DNA from: an uncultured Collinsella sp.
Lineage (GTDB): Bacteria > Actinomycetota > Coriobacteriia > Coriobacteriales > Coriobacteriaceae
DNA: 61,973 bases
NCBI GenBank assembly: GCA_958354105.1
Contig: CATWVA010000009.1
Coordinates: 1-61,973 of the forward strand
Direction: 5' to 3'
The first letter of the stretch is position 1; each line of letters opens with the position of its first letter. Below the pieces are notes generated by a model. It saw nothing but the letters and a program-made list of their open reading frames with translations. It did no database searches and was not told the DNA's origin. Below, piece after piece: positions 48,930 through 57,543 of this stretch. Made by a program: the position numbers and the translations under genes.

Positions 48930-50513
48930 TTATGCCTCCTTATTTCGATCGAACACGATTTGTCCGTCCGACATCGTCATATCAACCGAAAGATCGCGTG
49001 CGTCGCGATAATCGAGGTCGAACACATCCCGATCGAGCACGCAGATATCGGCAAGCTTGCCGACCTCAAGCGTACCCAGTTCGTCTTCGCGCATCAGATC
49101 GTACGCGCCCCCGGCAGTCCAAGCACGCAAGAGCTCGACAAGCGTCAGCGCGTTGGCCTCATTCACGGGCAGCCCATCGTCGAAGTATCCACCGCACGCG
49201 CTGTAGATTGACTCGCCCAGGCTCGGAATCAGCAGTGGCAAATCCGTACCACAGCACACCGTGCATCCGGAATCTTCCATGCCGCGGCGATTCCAGCTAT
49301 GCAAAAGTCGCGTCTCGCCAATTTGTCGACACATCATCGACAGGCAGTCCTCGCGCCTGTCCAGCGTCAAAATCTGCGGATAGACCTCGCAAATTCCACC
49401 TAACTTGCCAAACTCGACAAGATCGGTCGGGTCAGAGTTCTCGAGATCGGTAATCGCATGGCGGCGAAGCATCCGTCCATGCTCGTCTCGAGGCAGCGAG
49501 GCATAGAGCGCCACGGTGCGGCGAACGGCGCCATCGCCCTGGCAATGCAAGGAATATCGGAAGCCGTCAGCATCAATTGCACGCAGCTCGTTCTCAATCA
49601 GATCCCACTCGGGCTCTTCGACAACCGTCTTGCCGGCAGCTCCCGCATCGGCCGTGTCCTCATAGGGGTCAATCATCTCGGCAAGCCCCGCCCATACGCC
49701 GCGATCGGTCATACGGTTGAAGCCAGAAAAACGAACGAACGGTCCCCGGAAGCGCTCTCGCGCCTCGCGGGCATATGCCAAATTTGCACCGGCACCCACC
49801 GGCTGCGACATCATAGAGACGCGAACCGTCAGCTCACCAGATTCCTCACGGCGAGCCATTTCGTCGGCAAAGCCGTAGTAGTCATCAAACGCCATCTCCT
49901 TGATGGCGGTAACGCCGCGCTCGTTAAGCATGCTCATGTAGTCCGAATACCCGGCGCGCACCTCGGGTAGCGCGAGGAAATCGCTCATCATGCGCCAGAT
50001 CTTCTCGGCATAGCACGCCTGGGGTGTAAAGCCGTATCGCGCACTGGCGGCAGCATTGAGAACGCAGGTCTCCGCACCCGGTGTAAAGCAGACGACAGGG
50101 ATATCGCCAAAACAATCGTCAAACACAGCTGCCGTATTTGCGTTCTCGGCATCCGATGCCAACGTTTCGGGCATGTTGTGGCCAAAAGCCGCCGCACAAT
50201 CCGGATGATCATCTTTCCATGCACGCAAGAGCGACACGGCCTCTTTGGCATCGGCGACGCCGGATAGATCAGACCCCAACGTCCGCAGCGCCCAGCCCGT
50301 ATAGAAGGTATGCACATCGATCAGGCCAGGCATGACGGTGCGGTCGCCCAGGTCAACTACCTCGTCCGCTTGGGTCAAATACGAAGCTACCTCACACTTG
50401 GTGCCAACAGCCTCAATTCGATTGCCACGGACCGCTACGAAACCTTCAAACGGCAGGTCCCCCGTACCGGTAAAGACGCTCTTAGACGTCAGGACCGTCA
50501 AACGATCAGACAT
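48930..50513 (-). CDS. Amidohydrolase-3 (YtcJ-like) enzyme
   Basis: The ATG at 50513 after AGGTGG gives 527 residues. It opens with the usual small beta domain (TVLTSKSVFTG...AVRGNRIEAVG), then VMPGLIDVHTFYTG where the first metal His pair is reduced to a single His, GVTAIKEMAFDDYYG, YSLHCQGDGAVRRT and CCGTDLPLLIPSL (metal Asp). The C-terminal GTLEVGKLADICVLDRDVF is classical. Relatives deacylate or hydrolyse amides. In this operon it could free an N-acyl or peptide-bound glycated amino acid, an inference from position. Confidence 0.85.
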   Translation of the reverse strand: MSDRLTVLTSKSVFTGTGDLPFEGFVAVRGNRIEAVGTKCEVASYLTQADEVVDLGDRTVMPGLIDVHTFYTGWALRTLGSDLSGVADAKEAVSLLRAWKDDHPDCAAAFGHNMPETLASDAENANTAAVFDDCFGDIPVVCFTPGAETCVLNAAASARYGFTPQACYAEKIWRMMSDFLALPEVRAGYSDYMSMLNERGVTAIKEMAFDDYYGFADEMARREESGELTVRVSMMSQPVGAGANLAYAREARERFRGPFVRFSGFNRMTDRGVWAGLAEMIDPYEDTADAGAAGKTVVEEPEWDLIENELRAIDADGFRYSLHCQGDGAVRRTVALYASLPRDEHGRMLRRHAITDLENSDPTDLVEFGKLGGICEVYPQILTLDRREDCLSMMCRQIGETRLLHSWNRRGMEDSGCTVCCGTDLPLLIPSLGESIYSACGGYFDDGLPVNEANALTLVELLRAWTAGGAYDLMREDELGTLEVGKLADICVLDRDVFDLDYRDARDLSVDMTMSDGQIVFDRNKEA

Positions 50514-50522
50514 CACAACCAC

Positions 50523-51986
50523 CTACATCGGAAGCATGCCAGAGATTGCCGTTACGATCAGGCCAAAGACGACCATGAAAATGAAGAACTTCCAAATGGT
50601 CTTCCACCATTGGCCAAACGAAATCTTAGCCACGGCAAGGCCGGCGACCGTCATGCCCGCCACGGGACTGATGGTGTTGATGGTCTGATTAGCAAACTGG
50701 AGCGCGGTAACGGCTGCCTCGGGATTGAGGCCCATAAGCTCGGTCAGGGGGCCCATAACAGGCATGGTGAGCGCCGCCAGGCCAGAACTCGAGGGAACCA
50801 GCAAAGAGAGCAGGCCAAGGACGATATACATAAACGTGGTGTAGACGGCGGCGGGTGCACCGGCGAGCGCAGTAGCGAGCGCCTGGAGGATGGTGTCGAT
50901 GATCATGCCGCCCTCGGCGATGACCAGAATACCGCGAGCGATACCAATAACGATGGCAGCGTACGCAAAGTCGGCGAGACCCTTAACGAACTCCTCAGCG
51001 ATCGTCTGCTGGTCAAGACCGCCCAGGATACCGGCAAGCAAGCCCATGCCAAGGAACACGGCGGAAATCTCATTCATGTACCAGCCCTGGGTAACAAGAC
51101 CCCAGACGATAATGCCCATACCGCAAGCAAAATCGATAAGCACGAGCTTCTGACGGATAGTGAACTCTTCCTCAATGGAGGCATCGGTCACGGAAAACTC
51201 GATACGCTTGAGCTTATCGTCCTCATACGTAATGGACGACTCGGGGTTTTTCTTGACGCGCATGGCGTAGCGCATGGCCCATGCGATACCGACGGCAGTG
51301 AAGATGACCCAAGAAACGGCGCGCAGCCACAGTTGCGGATTGCCCTCGATGCCAATGATGCCTTGGGCGATCAAAACATTAAACGGGTCGATGGTCGAGG
51401 CACAATATCCCAGGTTAGGGCCAAGGAAGCAGATGATGAATGCCGTCATCGAGTCATAACCGATACCCATCATGATGGGAATGAAGATGGCATAGAACGG
51501 CAGGGCTTCCTCAGACATACCAAACGTAGTGCCGCAAATGGACAGCAACGTCATCGTGATGGGAATGATGAGGATGTCCTTGTTCTTAAGCTTTTTAATC
51601 ACACGGCTCATGCCGGCATTCAAAGCGTTGGTCTTGGTGATGATTGCGAACGACCCGCCAATCAATAAGACGAACGCAACGACGTCGGCAGCCTCCTGGA
51701 TGCCCTTAGTGGGCGCTTGCAGGACCGCGAAGATATCCTGCCCCAGATTGATGGTCTCGCCGGTCTCGGAATCGGTGTAGTTCTTATCGACCTGTTCATA
51801 GGTTCCAGCAACGGCGACTTCACGCTCGCCCGCCGCTGTCGAAATCGTCTTGCGCTGATACTGACCAGAGGGAACGATCCAAGTCAAGACCGCAAAGACA
51901 ACGATCAGCAAGAACATGATCGTATAGACATGCGGTAATTTGAACTTAAAACGTCTGTTTGTCTTCTTCGCCTTCGTATCTGACAT
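50523..51986 (-). CDS. YfcC-family membrane transporter
   Basis: The ATG at 51986 after GGAGG gives 487 residues with about twelve membrane segments. It contains KLPHVYTIMFLLIVVFAVLTWIVPSGQYQR, GTTFGMSEEALPFYAIFIPIM and GYCASTIDPFNVLIAQGIIG, all typical of the YfcC/AitC (C4-dicarboxylate and basic amino-acid antiporter-like) family. It is the first structural gene after the regulator. It replaces the amino-acid permease FrlA of E. coli and probably imports the glycated substrate. Confidence 0.87.
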   Translation of the reverse strand: MSDTKAKKTNRRFKFKLPHVYTIMFLLIVVFAVLTWIVPSGQYQRKTISTAAGEREVAVAGTYEQVDKNYTDSETGETINLGQDIFAVLQAPTKGIQEAADVVAFVLLIGGSFAIITKTNALNAGMSRVIKKLKNKDILIIPITMTLLSICGTTFGMSEEALPFYAIFIPIMMGIGYDSMTAFIICFLGPNLGYCASTIDPFNVLIAQGIIGIEGNPQLWLRAVSWVIFTAVGIAWAMRYAMRVKKNPESSITYEDDKLKRIEFSVTDASIEEEFTIRQKLVLIDFACGMGIIVWGLVTQGWYMNEISAVFLGMGLLAGILGGLDQQTIAEEFVKGLADFAYAAIVIGIARGILVIAEGGMIIDTILQALATALAGAPAAVYTTFMYIVLGLLSLLVPSSSGLAALTMPVMGPLTELMGLNPEAAVTALQFANQTINTISPVAGMTVAGLAVAKISFGQWWKTIWKFFIFMVVFGLIVTAISGMLPM

Positions 51987-52046
51987 AGATACCTCCAAAG
52001 AACTCGAGACTGCATCGCATCTCGCTTCAACGTTTGCACAAGACAA

Positions 52047-52065
52047 ACGTTCTATGACGTTCTAT
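52047..52065. promoter_or_regulatory. Direct repeats upstream of the transporter-led operon
   Basis: ACGTTCTAT occurs twice with a 10-base period (52047-52055, 52057-52065), about 60-80 bases before the YfcC gene. It could be the operator for the GntR/UTRA regulator or part of the promoter. Confidence 0.4.
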
Positions 52066-52161
52066 AGGTTACCAGCAGCTTTTCTCGCCATCAAGATAAT
52101 TTCAAACTGATTGCCGCAACGCGGTTGAACGGTTGCGTTTGCGCCGTGAACGGTATGGAAA

Positions 52162-52187
52162 CGCCCGGTGAGATGATCCACCGGGCG
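52162..52187 (-). terminator. Terminator of the GntR regulator gene
   Basis: CGCCCGGTG pairs perfectly with CACCGGGCG around an 8-base loop, 17 bases after the regulator stop codon, followed by GTTTCC. It makes the regulator monocistronic. Confidence 0.65.
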
Positions 52188-52204
52188 CTTTCATACGCAA
52201 TGTC

Positions 52205-52948
52205 CTAGATGTCAAAAACGTAGCGAGACCCAACGATCCGCTGACGACCGATGATAAACGGCCGCCGCTGCTCGTCGAAAAAGAAGGCTTCCATATAAAA
52301 CAAGGGTTCGCCAACGGGAACTGCCAACAACCGAGCGACCTCGGGCGACGCACACGCGATCTCAAGCGTGCATGGGTCGGTAAACGCGGGCGTGCGGCCC
52401 GTCCGGTTGCGCACGAACTCAAAAATGGATTGGTTAGATAGAGGTGCCGTTGATAGATAGGCGTTGTCCTCGTAAACATATATGTTGTTCTCGAGCATGA
52501 CAGGGACGCCATCGGCAGTACGCACGCGCTCAACGCAGATCAAGTCAGTTCCAACGGGAACACCAAAGAACTGTGCTTCGGTGGAATCCGCCGGCAGCAT
52601 CTTTCTCGAAATGACACGCGCCCCCGGTTCCATTCCGTTAACGCGGCATGCGTCCGAAAAACTCTGGACGTCATCCTTCTGGCGAATCTTGCGCTTGAGC
52701 TTGGGGGCATTGACAAACGTGCCTTTCCCCTGTCGCTTCGTTAGATAACCCTGTTGGACGAGCTCCTCAATAGCGCGTCGCACGGTAACGCGGCCAACTT
52801 TATAGCTCTCAGCCAATTCGAATTCGTTGGGTATCCGCGCACCTGCCTTGTAGGCACCGGAGTTGATTTCGTTTTTGATGATATCGATAACCTGTTGGTA
52901 CAGCGGTATCGCTGCTTTACCGTCAGTTAGCCCTTCAGTCGGTGGCAT
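52205..52948 (-). CDS. GntR/UTRA transcriptional regulator of the catabolic operon
   Basis: The 247-residue HutC-type regulator has the N-terminal winged helix AIPLYQQVIDIIKNEINSGAYKAGARIPNEFELAESYKVGRVTVRRAIEELVQQGYLTKRQGKGTFV and a UTRA effector domain from about 95 (EAQFFGVPVGTDLICVERVRTADGVPVM). FrlR belongs to the same class. It is encoded just upstream of, and separately from, the transporter-led operon. Half-sites of TAAGTC/GACTTA in its own promoter suggest autoregulation. The effector is probably a sugar-phosphate of the pathway. Confidence 0.88.
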   Translation of the reverse strand: MPPTEGLTDGKAAIPLYQQVIDIIKNEINSGAYKAGARIPNEFELAESYKVGRVTVRRAIEELVQQGYLTKRQGKGTFVNAPKLKRKIRQKDDVQSFSDACRVNGMEPGARVISRKMLPADSTEAQFFGVPVGTDLICVERVRTADGVPVMLENNIYVYEDNAYLSTAPLSNQSIFEFVRNRTGRTPAFTDPCTLEIACASPEVARLLAVPVGEPLFYMEAFFFDEQRRPFIIGRQRIVGSRYVFDI

Positions 52949-52969
52949 ATACCCTCTCCAAGCACAATT

Positions 52970-53010
52970 AAGTCTAAAACGGACTTAGGGGCATTCAACA
53001 AGTCCTTAAG
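52970..53010. promoter_or_regulatory. TAAGTC/GACTTA half-sites in the regulator promoter
   Basis: TAAGTC (52970-52975) and GACTTA (52983-52988) form a dyad with a 7-base spacer; AAGTCCTTAA at 53001-53010 adds a third site. They lie 22-62 bases upstream of the GntR start codon, consistent with an autoregulatory operator. Confidence 0.45.
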
Positions 53011-53098
53011 CCCGCATTAGCTTAAAGTATGCTAGGTGTCGCACCAAAAAGTCGGCTATTTACTCATCAGACCCGAAAAACGCGCAACTACCGCGCTC

Positions 53099-53758
53099 CT
53101 AAGAAAGCTCCAGCAGCTCCGGCAGCTGGTCGATAATCTTGTCTGCGGCATCCTGGCTAAAGCCAAAGCGCTCCTCGCGCTTGGCAATGACCGTCAGGCC
53201 GGCTCGCTTACCCGCGGTAATGCCCGGAACGGAATCCTCAACGCAGCAGCAACGGACCGCAGGCAGCCCCAACAGGTCCAGCGCATGCAAGTAGATGTCG
53301 GGCTCGGGCTTGCTCTCCTTAAACTGCTCGCCGCTCACCACATATTCAAAGGCATCCGACAGCCCACATGCATTGAGCACTTCCTCGATGCTATCCATGG
53401 GCGACGAGCTAGCAAGCGCCACGCGAACGCCGCGGCGCGGCAGCTCTCGAATCGTATCCACGGCGCCTGGGTTAATCAAAGTCTGATAGTCGCGCGGACG
53501 TTTATGCGCCCACTCATCCCAACGGGCCAACGCCTCCTCGCCAGTAAAACGTCCCTTACCGGCACGCTCAAACCAATCGACCAGCATGTGGAGAAAGAAC
53601 TGATGCGAGGTACCGACCTGCCCGTTCAACTCCTCTTGGGTCAGGTTCAACCCAAGCTCCTTGGCAAACGCGGCGGTCTCGCCCAGGTAGTAATACTCGG
53701 TATCGACAATCACGCCGTCCATGTCAAAGATAACGGCGTCGAACGGAAATGCGGACAC
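53099..53758 (-). CDS. HAD-superfamily phosphatase, beta-phosphoglucomutase-like
   Basis: The 219-residue HAD subfamily IA hydrolase starts at a GTG after GGGGAGGG. It has the nucleophile motif AVIFDMDGVIVDTE, a helical cap, motif II in ALASSSPMDS, Lys in FKESKPEPDIY, and CVEDSVPGITAGKRAGLTV for metal binding. The DMDGVIVD start and cap resemble beta-phosphoglucomutases and sugar-phosphate phosphatases. The substrate is unknown. A terminator hairpin at 53778-53799 separates it from the Cof-type gene upstream. Confidence 0.87.
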   Translation of the reverse strand: MSAFPFDAVIFDMDGVIVDTEYYYLGETAAFAKELGLNLTQEELNGQVGTSHQFFLHMLVDWFERAGKGRFTGEEALARWDEWAHKRPRDYQTLINPGAVDTIRELPRRGVRVALASSSPMDSIEEVLNACGLSDAFEYVVSGEQFKESKPEPDIYLHALDLLGLPAVRCCCVEDSVPGITAGKRAGLTVIAKREERFGFSQDAADKIIDQLPELLELS

Positions 53759-53772
53759 GGCACCCTCCCCAA

Positions 53773-53799
53773 CAAAAGGGCGCCCGCAAGCGGACGCCC
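53773..53799 (-). terminator. Terminator of the Cof-type HAD gene
   Basis: GGGCGTCCGC pairs with GCGGGCGCCC on the minus strand around a 2-3-base loop, followed by TTTTG. Confidence 0.7.
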
Positions 53800-53821
53800 G
53801 AACTATGCACTATCGGCGATT

Positions 53822-54664
53822 CTAACCCAGCAGTTGGTCAAGTGCTACCGCGATACCGTCTTCGTTGTTGTTGGCGGTCACCATCTGGGCCACGGCCTTG
53901 ACTTCATCGACAGCGTTACCCATGGCGACGCCGGTACCAGCCCACTCGATCATGGACTTGTCGTTCTGGCCGTCGCCAAACGAGACAACCTCGCTGGCAT
54001 CAATACCCAGCTTGGACAGGGCGCCCTCGAGCGCACGAGCCTTGTCGATGCCGGGCGCCGTATATTCAAAATACCAGTCAGCCGTAAACATACCCGACAG
54101 CGTCTGGGTAAAGGGCGCATACATCTCCTCGTGATGCGCCTGCAGGTAGGTCGGATCGCCCGCCGTCAGCAGCTTGTCCACGGGATAAGCATCAGCAACC
54201 TCATGCAGGCTCTCCACCTCGCGAATCTTAAGATCGCACGCGTCGCGCTCATACTTGACGATATTCTTCTGCGAGCCGTCAGGCAGCGTGATCATGCAAT
54301 GGTACGAGTCCTCGACGTGCAAATCGCGACCAAGCGAAATCATAGGGATCACGTCAAAATTACGCAGGTGATCAATCAGGCGATGCAATTCGTCGGCAGG
54401 CATAGCCTGATCGAACAGCACCTCGTCGGTCTGGGCATCGACCACATGCGCGCCATTAAAGGCAACTAGCAGACCGTCATGGCTTTGAAGGTCGAGCTCC
54501 TGCGCCAAGGCGTGCAGCCCCCATGCGGGACGGCCCGAAGCCAAGATGAGCTTAATGCCCGACTCCTGCGCCGCGAGCAGCTTCTCGCGCGTACGCGGGC
54601 TGATGACCTTTTGGTCGTTGGTGAGCGTACCGTCGATATCCATTGCGATGGCTTTGATTGCCAT
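53822..54664 (-). CDS. Cof-type HAD hydrolase
   Basis: The ATG at 54664 after GGGAGG gives 280 residues; 62 upstream codons are rejected. It shows the Cof/IIB motifs: AIAMDIDGTLTNDQKVISPRTRE, LASGRPAWGL, cap domain in the middle, KARALEGALSKLGIDASEVVSFGDGQNDKSMIEWAGTGVAMGNA. Such enzymes dephosphorylate sugar phosphates, FMN or pyridoxal phosphate. No neighbour narrows the substrate. Confidence 0.9.
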   Translation of the reverse strand: MAIKAIAMDIDGTLTNDQKVISPRTREKLLAAQESGIKLILASGRPAWGLHALAQELDLQSHDGLLVAFNGAHVVDAQTDEVLFDQAMPADELHRLIDHLRNFDVIPMISLGRDLHVEDSYHCMITLPDGSQKNIVKYERDACDLKIREVESLHEVADAYPVDKLLTAGDPTYLQAHHEEMYAPFTQTLSGMFTADWYFEYTAPGIDKARALEGALSKLGIDASEVVSFGDGQNDKSMIEWAGTGVAMGNAVDEVKAVAQMVTANNNEDGIAVALDQLLG

Positions 54665-54837
54665 ATGTGCCTCCCTGTCATTGAGCAACCTTGTCTGAGC
54701 CATCATACAGAACACCCACGGCGGCGCTGTTTGCAACGGGAAAAATGTCACATTGTCCCAAACATGAACGGCGTGCCTTCGACGATTGCGATGCCCGTCG
54801 AGGCGCCTCCCGATACATTCCATTCTATCCAGATAGC

Positions 54838-54870
54838 AAAGGGCCTGCATCCCAACGGATACGGGCCCTT
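54838..54870 (-). terminator. Terminator of pgi
   Basis: AAGGGCC pairs with GGCCCTT, and ATCC with GGAT within, on the minus strand; TGCTATC follows. It lies between pgi and the Cof-type gene. Confidence 0.6.
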
Positions 54871-54901
54871 GTCGGCTATGCGTTAGTTTTCGCAGCGAAT
54901 C

Positions 54902-56596
54902 CTACTTACGGTGCGCGCGATAGAACTCGATGAGCGCCTGGGTCGAAGCGTCCTGCTCGGCCTTGGCGGCGTCGTCGTGGAAGGCAGGGGTGATCTGCTT
55001 GGCAAGCTGCTTGCCCAGCTCAACGCCCCACTGGTCGTAGGAGTCGATGCCCCAGACCGTACCCTCGACAAACGTGATGTGCTCGTACAGGGCGATGAGC
55101 TCGCCGAGCGCGAACGGGGTCAGCGTGTCGCCAAAGATCGAGGTCGTCGGGCGGTTGCCCTCAAAGCAGCGAGCCGGGACGATCTGCTCGGGCGTACCCT
55201 CGGCACGAACCTCGTCGGCCGTCTTGCCAAAGGCGAGTGCCTTGGTCTGGGCCAGGAAGTTGCCCAGGAACAGCTCGTGCACGTCCTGACCGCTATCGGT
55301 CGCAGGGTTGGCGGTATTGGCGAAGGCGATGAAATCGGCCGGAACCACCACGGTGCCCTGGTGCAGCAGCTGGTAGAAGGCATGCTGGCCGTTGGTGCCG
55401 GGCTCGCCCCAGAAAATCTCACCGGTGTCGGAGGTCACGGCGCTGCCGTCCCAGCGGACATGCTTGCCGTTGGACTCCATGGTGAGCTGCTGCAGGTAGG
55501 CCGGGAAACGATGCAGGTACTGGCAGTACGGCAGCACGGCGTGGCTCTTGGAACCGAAGAAGTTGACGTACCAGACGTTGAGCAGACCCATCAGCGCGAC
55601 GGCGTTGTTCTCGAGCGGCGTGTTGCAGAAGTACTCGTCGATGGCGTGGAAGCCCTCAAGGAACTGCTGGAAACGCTCGGGGCCGAGCACGACGATCAGC
55701 GACAGGCCCACGGCGGAGTCGACGGAGTAGCGGCCGCCGACCCAGTTCCAGAAACCGAAGGCGTTGGCGGGGTCGATACCGAAGGCCTCGACCTTCTCGA
55801 GTGCGGTGGAAACGGCGACGAAGTGCTTGGCAACGGCGTCGGCGTTCTGCTCATCGGAACCGTCGATGGCGCCCTGAGCCTTGAGCTGCTCGAGCATCCA
55901 GGTCTTGACCTCGCGGGCGTTGGTGAGGGTCTCAAGCGTGGTAAAGGTCTTGGAGACGATGATCACGAGCGTGGTCTCGGGGTCCAGACCCTTAAGCTTC
56001 TCGGCCTGGTCGTTGGGGTCGATGTTGGAAATGTAGCGGCAGTCGATACCGGCGTCGGCATAGGGGCGCAGAGCCTCGTAAGCCATGACCGGGCCCAGGT
56101 CGGAGCCGCCGATGCCGATGGACACCAGGTGCTCGATCTTCTTGCCGGTAACGCCCTTCCACTCACCGGAGCGCACGCGCTCGGCGAAGGCATACATGCG
56201 ATCGAGGACCTCGTGCACGTCGGCGACGACATCCTGGCCGTCGACGATAAGCTGGCCCTTCTCGCTTGCCGGACGGCGCAGCGCGGTGTGCAGGACGGCG
56301 CGGTCCTCGGTGGTGTTGATGTGCTCGCCGGAGAACATGGCGTCGCGGCGCTCCTCGAGCTTCACCTCGCGGGCAAGATCGCACAGCAGCTTGACGGTCT
56401 CATCGGTCACCAGGTTCTTGGACAGATCGAAGTGAAGGTCGCCGGCGTCAAAGCTCAGCTTGTTCACGCGGTCGGCGTCAGCGGCGAACCAGGCCTTGAG
56501 GTCGATACCCTCGGCCTCGAGCTTCTCCTGATGAGCCTCGAGCGCCTTCCAAGCGGCGGTCGACGTAGCGTCGATAGGTGCGGCAACAGTTGCCAT
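54902..56596 (-). CDS. pgi: Glucose-6-phosphate isomerase
   Basis: The ATG at 56596 after GAGGAGG gives 564 residues, the long bacterial/eukaryote type. Signatures: VSIGIGGSDLGPVMAYEAL, SKTFTTLETLTNA, FGFWNWVGGRYSVDSAVGLS, GKHVRWDG and the C-terminal SYDQWGVELGKQLAK. It interconverts glucose 6-phosphate and fructose 6-phosphate in glycolysis and would take up the glucose 6-phosphate produced by the FrlB-like deglycase. The leader contains a perfect hairpin just before the ribosome site. Confidence 0.96.
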   Translation of the reverse strand: MATVAAPIDATSTAAWKALEAHQEKLEAEGIDLKAWFAADADRVNKLSFDAGDLHFDLSKNLVTDETVKLLCDLAREVKLEERRDAMFSGEHINTTEDRAVLHTALRRPASEKGQLIVDGQDVVADVHEVLDRMYAFAERVRSGEWKGVTGKKIEHLVSIGIGGSDLGPVMAYEALRPYADAGIDCRYISNIDPNDQAEKLKGLDPETTLVIIVSKTFTTLETLTNAREVKTWMLEQLKAQGAIDGSDEQNADAVAKHFVAVSTALEKVEAFGIDPANAFGFWNWVGGRYSVDSAVGLSLIVVLGPERFQQFLEGFHAIDEYFCNTPLENNAVALMGLLNVWYVNFFGSKSHAVLPYCQYLHRFPAYLQQLTMESNGKHVRWDGSAVTSDTGEIFWGEPGTNGQHAFYQLLHQGTVVVPADFIAFANTANPATDSGQDVHELFLGNFLAQTKALAFGKTADEVRAEGTPEQIVPARCFEGNRPTTSIFGDTLTPFALGELIALYEHITFVEGTVWGIDSYDQWGVELGKQLAKQITPAFHDDAAKAEQDASTQALIEFYRAHRK

Positions 56597-56614
56597 AAAG
56601 TCCTCCTCAGCATA

Positions 56615-56638
56615 CGGGCGCAAGCCTCCATGCGCCCG
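56615..56638 (-). promoter_or_regulatory. Hairpin in the pgi leader
   Basis: CGGGCGCA pairs perfectly with TGCGCCCG (8 bp, 8-base loop), ending about 5 bases before the GAGGAGG ribosome site. It may modulate translation or mRNA stability. Confidence 0.5.
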
Positions 56639-56719
56639 GATAATCAGATAGTCCTATTCTAGCGCAGGTCAAGACTACAATCAGCGAGCGTTGCCAATCC
56701 GCCCCCCAACGGCAACCGA

Positions 56720-56789
56720 CCAAAAAGGGACAGGTTTATTTTGGCAGGTCAAACGCTTTACCAACCAAAAATAACCTATCCCTTTATGG
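56720..56789. repeat. Paired GGGACAGGTTTATTTTGG repeats in inverted orientation
   Basis: The copy at 56720-56744 is the exact reverse complement of 9101-9125. A second, diverged copy faces it at 56765-56789 (CCAAAAATAACCTATCCCTTTATGG with changes). The two can pair to form one long imperfect stem. A single arm also occurs at 57458-57471. Confidence 0.7.
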
Positions 56790-56795
56790 TAAATA

Positions 56796-57371
56796 TTAGG
56801 CCGCGGCGCACACACTGCCGAGCAGCTCGCGCAAGGGCGAGCCGATACCCTCCAGCAGTTCGGGAGCGATGATGGCGAAAACGGGAACCTCGCCGGCACC
56901 CACAACGGCGGGCACTTTTCCCTCGGAGACGATGCATCCGTAGGGAACAAAGCCGTCCTCGCCGGCATCGAGCACGGCCATGCGACGAGCGAGTTCGCGC
57001 GCAAAGCCCGCCGTATCGGCATCGCCGATCGCCAGGACAAAGTCCACGCCCTCATCGGTCGCCAGGGCTACGGCCTCATCGACCAAATCGTCTCCCCCGT
57101 CGCCCCCGACCAAGCCGCAACGAAAGAGCACGCGTTCGAGCAGGGCGCGATCGAGCGAGCCCAGCGCCGCCGAAACGAGCTCATCACGCGCGTGCTTGTC
57201 GCCTCCCAGCACGACCAGTGTCTTGGTGCCGCCATAGTGGGCAACCAATCGCCCGCACCAGCGAGCCACGTCCCCATCCGCAACCAAGCGCGTCGGCATA
57301 CCAAACCCATAGTTAACCATTATCCCCACAACCCTTCCGTGCTTTATGGTGGCATCAATCGTTAGCCTCAT
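56796..57371 (-). CDS. Half-length protein resembling the N-terminal domain of Fe-alcohol dehydrogenases
   Basis: The 191-residue protein contains NYGFGMPTRLVADGDVARWCGRLVAHYGGTKTLVVLGG, which follows the F-x-x-PTR-I-x-F-G pattern and LLVxGGGS strand at the start of iron-containing alcohol dehydrogenases. ATDEGVDFVLAIGDADTAGFARELA is placed like their nucleotide-binding D-F-I-L-A-V-G-G-G-S loop, but the glycines are replaced. The metal-binding C-terminal helical domain is absent. It is either a decayed remnant or a nucleotide-binding stub with a new role. The frame is intact. Confidence 0.5.
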   Translation of the reverse strand: MRLTIDATIKHGRVVGIMVNYGFGMPTRLVADGDVARWCGRLVAHYGGTKTLVVLGGDKHARDELVSAALGSLDRALLERVLFRCGLVGGDGGDDLVDEAVALATDEGVDFVLAIGDADTAGFARELARRMAVLDAGEDGFVPYGCIVSEGKVPAVVGAGEVPVFAIIAPELLEGIGSPLRELLGSVCAAA

Positions 57372-57499
57372 GCTACGAAGCGAGCTTTTCCGAGCTGTTT
57401 CGCGCTCTTTAGGGCTGCGTTAAAAACCCGATGCAGCCGCACGACCATACCTGCCAAATAGGGACAGGTTTTGACGGTGTCCGGTCGAGCAGGTATTAT

Positions 57500-57530
57500 C
57501 GAACAGGTATTCGATAAGAACATGTGTTTG
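57500..57530 (+). promoter_or_regulatory. Tandem SOS (LexA) box-like sites before the Y-family polymerase
   Basis: CGAAC-aggt-ATTCG (57500-57513) differs by one base from the Gram-positive LexA consensus CGAAC-N4-GTTCG. AGAAC-atgt-GTTTG (57517-57530) is a second, weaker match, ending 13 bases before the polymerase ATG. Together they suggest DNA-damage induction. Confidence 0.65.
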
Positions 57531-57543
57531 ATGGGAGGCACGG

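Noticed and set aside
54911..56662. 583-codon plus-strand open frame
   Set aside because: It is antisense to pgi; the Gly/Val/Leu/Glu-rich translation is typical of a high-GC shadow frame.
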